Positions 17,954-24,948 of a stretch of 64,000 nucleotides of DNA are shown here, piece after piece. The DNA is from an uncultured Clostridia bacterium (GTDB lineage: Bacteria; Bacillota; Clostridia; Christensenellales; Borkfalkiaceae). Each line of letters begins with the position of its first letter. Position 1 is the stretch's first letter. The stretch covers positions 1 through 64,000 of the forward strand of contig CANQHV010000005.1 of NCBI GenBank assembly GCA_947624005.1. The letters run 5' to 3'. The notes beneath the pieces are model-generated. The model saw only the letters and a list, made by a program, of their open reading frames with translations. It was not told the DNA's origin and did no database searches. The position numbers and the translations under genes are program-made.

Positions 17954-20900
17954 TTACTTCTTACCGTCGTCCACGTCGTCGTAGAAGCCGTCGTCGTCGG
18001 AGTTTATATCTCGGTAGATAATTTTCGGTTCTGCCTCGGCAGGGGCGGTTTGAGCCTCAACCTTATCCTCTTTCTCCTTTTTCTTTTTCATTACGACTAT
18101 CACGATTATAATCGCGGTAATAATCAACGCCGCGCCAACGCCCACGATAAGCCATACCCACCAAGGTATGCCGTCATTTTCGTCCGTCTGCGGCGACGGC
18201 TCGTCGGGTAACGGCGCGCTGACTACCACGGTGTTCGTCACCCTCTCTTCGTCGGCAAAACGGTAGTTCTTCGCGTTCGCGCCGACAAGCACGGCGGTAA
18301 CCTGATACTCGCCCTCGGCGGTTATGACCTGACTATGGTCCGACAGTTCGAAACGCACCTGCAATTCGTTCCAATCGTCCGCCACATTCGACATATCAAG
18401 CGACGCAAGCCCGTCCAAAGCTATCGTTTCGCCCGTAAAGGTATATTTGAGCTTTGACGAATCCCAATTCAGCGCAAGCTCCCTTTGCGTTATTTTCAGT
18501 TTGTCGAAGTTGGTATCGTCGTCGGGATTGTTGCCGCCCTCGCGGTAGATTACGGTATACACCGAATTTTCGTCAAGCTTAAAGTTGATATAATACTCGC
18601 CGCTGTCGCTGTACTTGCCGAACTCGTTAATTCTGCGACAGCCGAGGCTTACGCCCTGCGCAATCTCGTCGAAGAAAGTCTTGGTAAAGTCCACGCCGCC
18701 CTTCGTAACCGAAAGATACTGCGCGGGCATATCTTTTATATCTTCGAAAATTTCTTCGGGGTCGGGGGTTACGCCGTAAGGAATTTCGTACGCTTTTTTG
18801 AACACTACCTTTACGACCTCGGAATCCTTTGCCACCTCAACGCGCCATTCGCCGTCCAAATCTTCGTGGTTGGGCGCGACGATATGATAATATACTACGT
18901 ATTTTCCGACCTTTTTCACGTCCACGTTCAAAGGATAGTCGGGGTCGTCTATATCAAGCTCCGTTATGTCGATATAATCTTCCCCGCCCAAAGCAAATTC
19001 GGGGCGGGCGGGCTTTTCGCCGCCGTCGTAAGGCATGGGCAAAGTCGCGTAAATTGTGATATCCTGATCGGCGACCGTATCGAAGTTCGCGAATTTACCG
19101 TTCTTCTTCTTGCCGAGCGTGACCGCAAACGGCGCTTCGCCGCCGCCCGTAACCTCATCCTGTATAAAGCTGTTGCCGTTGTCGTTGAGTTCGACTATCT
19201 CGGCGGGCTTTATTTCGAACTTAAATTCAAGGTGGTCTTTCGGTCCCTCCGCCGTTTCGAACACGAGTTCTCGGTTCTTCGGGTATACCTTTACGGTGTA
19301 CTCGCCCGCGTCCGTCTGAACGTTCTCGTTCCCCTCAAAGTCCATAGTCAGCGGGTCGAAGCCCTCGGGCATATAGGTAAGTTCGTCGCCCGTGTATACG
19401 AAGTTATCCGCGTTCGGGTCCGCCGTCGGGGCGGTTATCGAATCGTTCGACACGGTGTATACGCCGTTCGTAAAGGTAACGGTGTAATTGCCGTAATCTC
19501 CGTTATCGGCGCAAAGTTCGTACTCGCCCACTTCAAGCGAGCTGTCAAGTGCGGTGCGCACGCCGTTGCTCTTTATATAGAACGTTATCAGCCCGTCGAA
19601 TACCGCCGTCGTATCGCCCGCCACAAGTCCGCCGTTTACGTCAGTAAGCGTGAAACTGCTCTGCGGCGCACTGCCGTGCGTGTGCCCGCCGTCGTTGATT
19701 TTCAGCGTTATCGGCTTCGGCGTAACCGTAAGCGTGCCGTCTTTAAACTCTATATTATAGTTGTCCGAAGTGTAGCCCTTGGGCGTGATTTTATAGCTGT
19801 TGCCGACGTTGCCGCCCTGCGCATAGTTAAAGTCATAGTCGAGCGTGCCCGAAAGGTTGCTTTCGCTTTCACCCTCGGCAAAACCGTCACACTCAACGCC
19901 CGCGCCCGCGGGTCCGTCGCCGTATGTTATAGTTTTATCCTTTGCCGTAACCGTCAGCGACTTTTTATTTATGGTTATGGTAAACTGCGTTTTGCCGTCG
20001 CCCGTCCACTGATACTCGTCCGTCTTTCTGATTGTAATATCAAGAGTATACGTGCCCGCGTTGGTCGCGGTAAATTCGCCCGTATTTTCGTTAAACTCCG
20101 CGCCCGCGGAAGCCGAGCCGCTCATTGTTTCTTTATCGAAACCCGAAAGCGTAAGCGTATGAACTTTGCCGTCGTAAGTTTCGTTCACGTCGTCGCCCGT
20201 AGGTTTTGCAAGTCCGCCTATACCTATGGTATACGTCGCTTCCGCGCCGTCCGCCATTACGTAGTTTTTGACGGTATCTTTCAGAATAACGGTTACCGTA
20301 TAGCTACCCTTGCCTTGCGGAAGACCGCCAATGCCGAGTTCGCCCTCGCCGTCAACCGCAAAACTCAAATCGTAGTCAACGCCCTTTGTAAGGCTGTCGC
20401 CGACTGCAAGCGTTTCGAAGTCAACGTCTATACCGTCGTGTTCTTCGCCCGTGTACTCGCCCGAAGAATTTTTAAGCGAAAACGTCAGCTCTTTCGGCGT
20501 TATAGTCAGATATTTGGTTACCGTGTCGGGCAAATCGTAATTATCGTTTTCGCCGCTGAAAGTTACGGTTACTTCATATTCGCCTACGTCTTGCGGCGCG
20601 GTTGCGCTGTCGTATACTGTGTCTGTGCCGCTTTTACCTTTATAAGCGTATGTCGGCACAATCCAATCGGGCAACCCCTCAATTTCGTGCGATATCTCTT
20701 CGCCCGTATACGACGTTTCGTAATCATTGTAGCCCGTTATAACATATTTTGCCTTTGCTACGGTATAAGTGCCGCTATACTCCGATATTTCGTAGTTGTC
20801 ATTGCCGCAAGTGGGAATTATGTTGTAAATGCCCGCGCCTAACGAAGAATCTATTGCAAGCTCGTTGCCCGTGTCGTCCGACTTCTTTACTTTATAAGTA

Positions 20901-23236
20901 AGGCTCAACTCGGTTTTAACGTCTGGCGCGGTTATAGCCGCACTGCCCCACCAATTGCCGCTACCGTCGCGCGAGGCTTCCGCCGTAATTGCCGCGGGCG
21001 TATTTCCGTATGTGTGCCCCGCGGACGACAATGTCAATTTGACTTTCCTCTTCTTGACCGTAACCGAGGGTCGCTGTGAATTTGCCGAATCTCCCCACTC
21101 AAACGTGATATAATTTTGCGAACCGTCCACTCCCGCTTCGCCTAAATATTTAACAAACAGATAGTAGGTTTTTCCCGCGGCAAGGCGCATATTTCCGCTG
21201 TCGTCAACTTTATATTCCTTGCCCGATACCGTATCCACGCTGTCACGGAAATAGAACTCGAAGTTACTTGAATTACGTATAAAGTCGGCAGTTCTGTCTT
21301 CCTTTATTTCAATTCCGTCCTCTCCCAAAACGACAATACCGTTTGTTTCGGGGATATCGCCTAAAATGGCGGTACGCAAAGCTGTTTGCGTGTGCGCTAT
21401 ATCGCCGTATTCTATTTCGGCGGAATGTTTTGAGGGATTTTTCAGCTTTATAGTCAGCTTTTCGCTGAAAATATGAACCGAATAAAAGTCGTACAGCGTT
21501 TCAAAGTTGTCGCCCGCTTCCGCCTTGAAATAAACGCAGTAGCCGCCCGGGTCAATTGCTTTGAAACTTGTGTCAGCGGCTGAATAATCTTTCCACTCGG
21601 TGCTGTGTTCGCCGTCTTTCAGGTCGTTAAGGAATTTTTGTATTTCGCTGTCGCTATGCTGGCTCTCTTCGTGAGTTGTTATGATATATTTTATCGTAAT
21701 ATCTCCCGCCGAAAGGCTCGGCTTGCCGACAAGCGACAACGGAAATTTTCCGTCGGTTATATCGGGTAGACATAAAGTCTGCGCGTGCGATTGGTCGGAG
21801 TGGTATGTAAACTCCTGCGACTGCGCAAACCCCGTTTTCCATTCTTCGCCTATTTTCGCCTTATTAATTTTAAAAGTGAATGTTACAGGGTCGTTGCCGC
21901 CCTCTTTCCAACCAGCCTCTGGCGGAGCAATCTCTACTTTATATTCTCCCGCATTAGTCGCAGTTATGGTATCGCTTTCGCCATTCCACCAACTTATATC
22001 GCTGCCTTGCGCAGTGTATGTTACGTCGCCAAAATCGGGTAGAGTAAAAGTCTGCTCCGTTCCGTTAAAATCAAATTCCTTTGTTAATTGGTCACCCGTA
22101 GGCTTTGTAGGTGAAATCCCGCTTGCCGCTCCCGCCGCAGCGGTCAAATTTAAGTGAAGCGCAGGACGTACTAGGTACGAATTAGCTACTGATTCGACCG
22201 AGGTAGACAGATAGAAAGCGCTACCGCCACTGCCAGTGTTTCCCGAACGGAGCCATGCATTAGATTCGTTCAAACGTTGTTCCGAGACCGTGTTCCAAAT
22301 ACCTACGCTATAATTATATCCGCCCGTTTCCGCCAATGAAGGCAACCATAAAAGGTCGTCTTTCCACGCCGTATAGCCCGTTTTTCCACGATAATAATAT
22401 GTTTGTCCTTTGTCATTAAAATTTGCTTGTACATCAGTTCCCCAAGCATCATTGTTTAAATCTAAATTATAATAACCCCCGGTTTCTTTCGAGCTTTGGC
22501 TGTACTGCCAATCTATATAACGAGGCGCGACAAGATAGTCTGCTATATCTTGCTCCCCGTCAGTACCCATTGTAAATTTTGCGTATGTATTGCTTGTTTT
22601 TTGACTTATCTCACTTTCAGTTTCTACCAATGTATCAATATCTTTCCAATATTTGCCGCCGTTGTTTAAAACTTGCGAACGAATATAACTTGTGCCATAC
22701 ATATTCGAGGGATATGTACCGTCGTTAGAATCATAGCTTTTGTTCCATTGCGCTTTATATTTGCCCTCATTAGGAACATGAGCAAGCCAAAGCGTTAAAA
22801 CAATATCGTTCCTTGCCGCCTTACCGAGATTTGGCGCAATGTCGTTTACACCCTCATAAGAATTGCTATCATCAGGTTCTGCATATTCGGTAGTTGCCTT
22901 TGAAATATAAACGGCAAGCCAATTCATACCGCCGAACTTTATTATTATTTTTTTACCTGCCACAGAGTTTGAAACGAGAGTATTATCGTCCACCGCCTTT
23001 TTAACTTCTTCGTATTTTGTAGCGCCGTCTACAAGCTGACCGTAAAGTGATATTAAATTTTCACCGTTAAAAGGTTTCTTGCCACCTTGCCAAATTTCAT
23101 TGACCGTTGCGGCGTGCTCTACATTATAAGCATAGACACTTTTAGTTTGCTTCGATAATAAAACCGCACTTATAAGGAGTGTTGCTATAAGTAACACTGT
23201 AAGTGCGGATATGAAAAACTTTTTTATTTGCGACAT
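17954..23236 (-). CDS. Very large MBG-repeat surface protein with C-terminal membrane anchor
   Basis: A 1760-residue exported protein. The start at 23236 follows AGAGGTG; upstream in-frame codons overlap the leader hairpin. A signal peptide (MSQIKKFFISALTVLLIATL) is followed by a roughly 250-residue domain resembling DUF6273 (ends AWLRSGNTGSGGSAFYLST, then SYLVRPALHLNL). The central roughly 1100 residues are many MBG/Ig-like repeats, each with cores such as ITYGDGPA, NDNYDL, GTYTVAKAKY, TNAGEYKVEI and YTGEEHDG. Near the end GIPWWVWLIVGVGAALIITA is a transmembrane anchor, followed by MKKKKEKEDK and a roughly 35-residue acidic tail with many Asp. No LPxTG motif is present. A role in adhesion or as a stalk is inferred only. 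It is preceded by a structured leader RNA with an intrinsic terminator. Confidence 0.88.
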   Translation of the reverse strand: MSQIKKFFISALTVLLIATLLISAVLLSKQTKSVYAYNVEHAATVNEIWQGGKKPFNGENLISLYGQLVDGATKYEEVKKAVDDNTLVSNSVAGKKIIIKFGGMNWLAVYISKATTEYAEPDDSNSYEGVNDIAPNLGKAARNDIVLTLWLAHVPNEGKYKAQWNKSYDSNDGTYPSNMYGTSYIRSQVLNNGGKYWKDIDTLVETESEISQKTSNTYAKFTMGTDGEQDIADYLVAPRYIDWQYSQSSKETGGYYNLDLNNDAWGTDVQANFNDKGQTYYYRGKTGYTAWKDDLLWLPSLAETGGYNYSVGIWNTVSEQRLNESNAWLRSGNTGSGGSAFYLSTSVESVANSYLVRPALHLNLTAAAGAASGISPTKPTGDQLTKEFDFNGTEQTFTLPDFGDVTYTAQGSDISWWNGESDTITATNAGEYKVEIAPPEAGWKEGGNDPVTFTFKINKAKIGEEWKTGFAQSQEFTYHSDQSHAQTLCLPDITDGKFPLSLVGKPSLSAGDITIKYIITTHEESQHSDSEIQKFLNDLKDGEHSTEWKDYSAADTSFKAIDPGGYCVYFKAEAGDNFETLYDFYSVHIFSEKLTIKLKNPSKHSAEIEYGDIAHTQTALRTAILGDIPETNGIVVLGEDGIEIKEDRTADFIRNSSNFEFYFRDSVDTVSGKEYKVDDSGNMRLAAGKTYYLFVKYLGEAGVDGSQNYITFEWGDSANSQRPSVTVKKRKVKLTLSSAGHTYGNTPAAITAEASRDGSGNWWGSAAITAPDVKTELSLTYKVKKSDDTGNELAIDSSLGAGIYNIIPTCGNDNYEISEYSGTYTVAKAKYVITGYNDYETSYTGEEISHEIEGLPDWIVPTYAYKGKSGTDTVYDSATAPQDVGEYEVTVTFSGENDNYDLPDTVTKYLTITPKELTFSLKNSSGEYTGEEHDGIDVDFETLAVGDSLTKGVDYDLSFAVDGEGELGIGGLPQGKGSYTVTVILKDTVKNYVMADGAEATYTIGIGGLAKPTGDDVNETYDGKVHTLTLSGFDKETMSGSASAGAEFNENTGEFTATNAGTYTLDITIRKTDEYQWTGDGKTQFTITINKKSLTVTAKDKTITYGDGPAGAGVECDGFAEGESESNLSGTLDYDFNYAQGGNVGNSYKITPKGYTSDNYNIEFKDGTLTVTPKPITLKINDGGHTHGSAPQSSFTLTDVNGGLVAGDTTAVFDGLITFYIKSNGVRTALDSSLEVGEYELCADNGDYGNYTVTFTNGVYTVSNDSITAPTADPNADNFVYTGDELTYMPEGFDPLTMDFEGNENVQTDAGEYTVKVYPKNRELVFETAEGPKDHLEFKFEIKPAEIVELNDNGNSFIQDEVTGGGEAPFAVTLGKKKNGKFANFDTVADQDITIYATLPMPYDGGEKPARPEFALGGEDYIDITELDIDDPDYPLNVDVKKVGKYVVYYHIVAPNHEDLDGEWRVEVAKDSEVVKVVFKKAYEIPYGVTPDPEEIFEDIKDMPAQYLSVTKGGVDFTKTFFDEIAQGVSLGCRRINEFGKYSDSGEYYINFKLDENSVYTVIYREGGNNPDDDTNFDKLKITQRELALNWDSSKLKYTFTGETIALDGLASLDMSNVADDWNELQVRFELSDHSQVITAEGEYQVTAVLVGANAKNYRFADEERVTNTVVVSAPLPDEPSPQTDENDGIPWWVWLIVGVGAALIITAIIIVIVVMKKKKEKEDKVEAQTAPAEAEPKIIYRDINSDDDGFYDDVDDGKK

Positions 23237-23252
23237 AGTGCACCTCTTCGGT

Positions 23253-23396
23253 AAAAAATAAGGTGTGCCGTAAGGCACACCTGCAAGTCTACCTTTTGGC
23301 ACTTGCTCAATCAATTTTACGCATCGCGAAAATTATACCAAAAAGGTTACACATTGCCGAAACGTGTAAACGATGCGCATATTAAATTGATTGAGC
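23253..23396 (-). ncRNA. Structured leader RNA A: pseudoknotted attenuator of the MBG gene
   Basis: Between promoter and gene lies a foldable leader. P1 is GCTCAATCAATTT (23384-23396) with AAATTGATTGAGC (23305-23317). P2 is CGCATCG (23371-23377) with CGATGCG (23320-23326). An apical hairpin P3 (TTACAC/GTGTAA) follows. The linker after P3, ACCTTTTTGG (23338-23347), can pair with CCAAAAGGT (23291-23299) beyond P1, forming a pseudoknot. A terminator (AGGTGTGCC/GGCACACCT, 23261-23282) with ATTTTTT ends the element before the ribosome-binding site. RNA B at 23477-23626 has the same architecture with different helix sequences. No known riboswitch consensus was recognised. Confidence 0.75.
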
Positions 23397-23402
23397 ATAG
23401 TC

Positions 23403-23431
23403 ATTATATGACATTTTTTAAAACTTGTCAA
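23403..23431 (-). promoter_or_regulatory. Promoter of leader RNA A and the MBG surface protein
   Basis: TTGACA (23426-23431), 17-bp spacer, TATAAT (23403-23408), minus strand: a perfect consensus. The start falls at the first base of P1. Confidence 0.9.
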
Positions 23432-23476
23432 TACCTACGTTTTGCAGAACGTCGGCTGAAACAAAGTTTTAACCAT

Positions 23477-23626
23477 AAAAAATAAGGTGTACTCCCGAAA
23501 GAGTACACCGCATGGTATCTCTTACGGTTACCACACCTCTAACTGATTCTTTACGAATTATGAAAAGAGATACACAATGCCAAGATTGTGCTTCGTAAAG
23601 AAAAATTATTCAGTTAGAAATGTGGT
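23477..23626 (-). ncRNA. Free-standing structured RNA B, homologous in architecture to leader A
   Basis: P1 pairs 23610-23626 with 23530-23546 (17 bp with mismatches); P2 is TCTTTACGAA/TTCGTAAAGA (23592-23601 with 23548-23557); P3 is CACAAT/ATTGTG (585-590 with 573-578 of the 23 kb block). The linker GTATCTCTT (23565-23573) pairs with AAGAGATAC (23515-23523) beyond P1. A terminator GGTGTACTC/GAGTACACC (23486-23509) with TTATTTTTT closes it. It has its own promoter and no ORF before the next promoter, so it should give a stable RNA of about 150 nt. The P1, P2, P3 and pseudoknot sequences all differ from A while pairing is kept. Confidence 0.75.
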
Positions 23627-23632
23627 AGCTAT

Positions 23633-23661
23633 ACTATACCATAAAGCGTTGAAAATGTCAA
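23633..23661 (-). promoter_or_regulatory. Promoter of RNA B
   Basis: TTGACA (23656-23661), 17-bp spacer, TATAGT (23633-23638), minus strand. The start falls at the base of P1. Confidence 0.88.
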
Positions 23662-23721
23662 CGGGTAATTTTTACGGCATAGAGCAAGCTTTTTTCAATT
23701 TAATGCCGCGCCGCCGTAAAG

Positions 23722-23737
23722 TGTTTTTATAAAAACA
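23722..23737. repeat. 16-bp perfect AT palindrome
   Basis: TGTTTTTATAAAAACA, perfectly self-complementary. First of a series of palindromes in the gene-free stretch 23.66-24.05 kb, where I see no supportable coding region. Confidence 0.8.
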
Positions 23738-23750
23738 TTTAGAGATGTTC

Positions 23751-23790
23751 GGTTGCTCCGTTGCAACGGAGCAACCGCCCGCGGGCGGTT
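23751..23790. repeat. Two overlapping perfect palindromes (26 and 18 bp)
   Basis: 23751-23776 is GGTTGCTCCGTTG and its exact inverse; 23773-23790 is AACCGCCCGCGGGCGGTT. They share AACC and cannot both be extruded at once. Confidence 0.9.
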
Positions 23791-23844
23791 CAATTAAGTA
23801 TTTGTTTCCACAATTTTACCATACATTGCGCAATGTTTCAATAC

Positions 23845-23888
23845 TTTTGCGAAAAATTTTCGAAATTTCGCGAAAATTTTTCGCAAAA
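23845..23888. repeat. 18-bp-arm inverted repeat
   Basis: Left arm TTTTGCGAAAAATTTTCG (23845-23862), 8-nt loop, exact inverse at 23871-23888. No U-run characteristic of one direction; no adjacent gene end. Confidence 0.85.
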
Positions 23889-23959
23889 TTTTATTCCTTT
23901 TATCAAATTTCCCCTTCACACTCCAAATTATACTTCTCCGCTTTGCGCGTATTCATTAT

Positions 23960-23989
23960 AGTATCGCGCGGCAGTTGCCGCGCGATACT
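23960..23989. repeat. 14-bp-arm GC inverted repeat
   Basis: AGTATCGCGCGGCA, GT, then the exact inverse. It is isolated from any gene end. Confidence 0.85.
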
Positions 23990-24003
23990 CCTTCCCCTAC
24001 GTG

Positions 24004-24033
24004 CCCGCCGCGCGTTTACCAACGCGCGGCGGG
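24004..24033. repeat. 13-bp-arm GC inverted repeat
   Basis: CCCGCCGCGCGTT, TACC, then the exact inverse, 23 bp upstream of the -35 of the antisense RNA promoter. Confidence 0.85.
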
Positions 24034-24055
24034 TGGGAATTTTTGTATCAAACAC

Positions 24056-24084
24056 TTGACAAATCAATAAAAACGTCGTAAAAT
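24056..24084 (+). promoter_or_regulatory. Promoter of the short antisense RNA
   Basis: TTGACA (24056-24061), 17-bp spacer, TAAAAT (24079-24084), plus strand. Confidence 0.85.
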
Positions 24085-24090
24085 AAAATC

Positions 24091-24182
24091 ACAACAAGGG
24101 CAAACCCTAAACGGTCAGCCCCGTGTCTTGGTTAAAAAATAACCGCCACAGTCAGCTAAACTTTTGGGCGGTTATTTTTTTA
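24091..24182 (+). ncRNA. Putative antisense RNA (antitoxin-like) converging on the 34-codon ORF
   Basis: A promoter and the terminator at 24134-24180 delimit a non-coding RNA of about 90 nt. It contains small hairpins (AGGG/CCCT, ACGG/CCGT). Its 3' half, about 50 nt, is exactly complementary to the 3' end of the convergent mRNA, including the last codons. This 3'-overlap geometry resembles TxpA/RatA and BsrG/SR4 type I toxin-antitoxin pairs. RNA existence is inferred from promoter and terminator only. Confidence 0.6.
24134..24180. terminator. Shared bidirectional terminator of the convergent small-RNA pair
   Basis: 14-bp stem AAAAAATAACCGCC/GGCGGTTATTTTTT with a 19-nt loop. It gives a U-run on both strands, ending the antisense RNA (+) and the 34-codon mRNA (-). 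Confidence 0.88.
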
Positions 24183-24276
24183 TTGTCAAAAAGATTTTAT
24201 CTTTTGTAACGCGGACGGAGGCTATGTATCCTTTATCGAGCAAGCTCAATAAAAAGAGTATAAGCTGTGTCCTCAT
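24172..24276 (-). CDS. 34-residue peptide with hydrophobic N-terminus (type I toxin-like)
   Basis: A 34-codon ORF beginning MRTQLILFLLSLLDKGYIAS and ending in a basic KDKIFLTIKK tail. Support for reality: a perfect promoter (24342-24370), a strong GGGGGTG 7 nt before the ATG, and a stop inside the terminator stem. A hydrophobic segment of about 9 residues (LILFLLSLL) followed by charged residues is shorter than the membrane span of known TxpA/BsrG toxins, so membrane action is uncertain. I do not recognise the family. The convergent antisense RNA overlaps its 3' end, which suggests toxin-antitoxin or other RNA-level control. Confidence 0.6.
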   Translation of the reverse strand: MRTQLILFLLSLLDKGYIASVRVTKDKIFLTIKK

Positions 24277-24341
24277 AAAATTTCACCCCCTTTACGGGGC
24301 GTGATTAACCGCCTTCGGGAAACCCTTGTTGCTTACCTTAT

Positions 24342-24370
24342 ATTATAATTATTATGTCGAATATTGTCAA
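24342..24370 (-). promoter_or_regulatory. Promoter of the 34-codon gene
   Basis: TTGACA (24365-24370), 17-bp spacer, TATAAT (24342-24347), minus strand, perfect consensus. The leader is about 60 nt. Confidence 0.9.
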
Positions 24371-24374
24371 GTAC

Positions 24375-24413
24375 ATATCCCACTCCGCCCCGATACGGGA
24401 CGGAGTGGGATAT
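24375..24413. repeat. 13-bp-arm inverted repeat next to the small-gene promoter
   Basis: ATATCCCACTCCG and its exact inverse around CCCCGATACGGGA, which itself folds. It lies 5 bp upstream of the -35. Confidence 0.85.
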
Positions 24414-24420
24414 AAAAAAT

Positions 24421-24459
24421 GTGCTTGCGCCCGCGGTTGAAAACCGCGGGCGCAAGCAC
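24421..24459 (-). terminator. 18-bp perfect hairpin with U-run
   Basis: GTGCTTGCGCCCGCGGTT, GAA, exact inverse. On the minus strand it is followed by ATTTTTTATA, so it can act as a terminator, though no gene ends immediately before it except acpP, which already has one. Confidence 0.7.
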
Positions 24460-24475
24460 TCAACCGTAACCTACT

Positions 24476-24510
24476 CCTCGCGGCGCGGGAAAGTTTCCCG
24501 CGCCGCGAGG
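24476..24510. repeat. 17-bp-arm GC palindrome
   Basis: CCTCGCGGCGCGGGAAA, one base, exact inverse. It lies in the acpP-distal gene-free stretch, with T-rich sequence on the plus-strand side. Confidence 0.85.
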
Positions 24511-24559
24511 GGAATTGGTAATTTTTATTGTTTTTGATTTTTTTGGGGAGGGAAGAAAA

Positions 24560-24594
24560 GCGCGGCGAACGCAATTTTATTGCGTTCGCCGCGC
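24560..24594 (-). terminator. Terminator of acpP
   Basis: Minus-strand GCGCGGCGAACGCAA, TAAAA, TTGCGTTCGCCGCGC followed by TTTTCTTCC, 59 bp past the acpP stop. 15-bp perfect stem. Confidence 0.8.
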
Positions 24595-24653
24595 GATGTT
24601 TTTAATGAAATCAAAATTTTAGAACGAACTCGCCGTCGGGGGGTGGTATACAA

Positions 24654-24875
24654 TCAAAGGCTTTCGAGCATTGCGACGACGTCGCCGACAGTTTTGAGGT
24701 CGGCAACCTTTTCTTCGGGAATGGTTTTGCCCGTTTCGTCTTCGAGAGCCATTAAAAGCTCTACCACGTCGAGGGAATCTGCGCCGAGGTCTTCGACAAT
24801 GTTGCTTTCGGGTTTTATCTCGCTTTCGTCAACGCCGAGCTGTTCGGCAAGTATTTTAGCAATTTTTTCAATCAT
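24654..24875 (-). CDS. acpP: Acyl carrier protein
   Basis: A 73-residue ACP carrying growing acyl chains in fatty-acid synthesis. The phosphopantetheine site is [17 protein letters not shown] with the modified Ser in DSL. It is acidic and of normal length; AAGGAGAAC precedes the ATG. Unusually it is alone: no plsX, fabD or fabG is adjacent. It has its own promoter (24907-24935) and a terminator. Confidence 0.97.
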   Translation of the reverse strand: MIEKIAKILAEQLGVDESEIKPESNIVEDLGADSLDVVELLMALEDETGKTIPEEKVADLKTVGDVVAMLESL

Positions 24876-24906
24876 TTTTCGTTCTCCTTGTACATTTACC
24901 TTATAA

Positions 24907-24935
24907 AGTTTACATTAACACAGTTAAAATGTCAA
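24907..24935 (-). promoter_or_regulatory. Promoter of acpP
   Basis: TTGACA (24930-24935), 17-bp spacer, TAAACT (24907-24912), minus strand. Confidence 0.8.
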
Positions 24936-24948
24936 GTTATTGACAAGA

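Noticed and set aside
18485-20842. A 785-codon open frame on the plus strand antisense to the MBG surface protein gene
   Set aside because: It is a codon-bias shadow: its translation is compositionally odd (Val/Arg/Tyr-rich, no domain), has no ribosome-binding site, and the minus-strand frame has clear domains, signal peptide and anchor.
23745-24059. A 104-codon plus-strand open frame in the palindrome cluster
   Set aside because: The translation follows the palindromes and simple AT tracts, has no ribosome-binding site and no recognisable features.
24097-24106. AGGGCAAACC resembling a c-di-GMP-I riboswitch core
   Set aside because: The required surrounding helices and the GNRA/receptor elements are absent, and the RNA is only about 90 nt ending in a terminator without a downstream gene.
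24421-24510. Palindromes considered as a CRISPR array or REP repeats
   Set aside because: Each arm sequence is different and there are no regularly spaced identical repeats or spacers; no cas genes are present.
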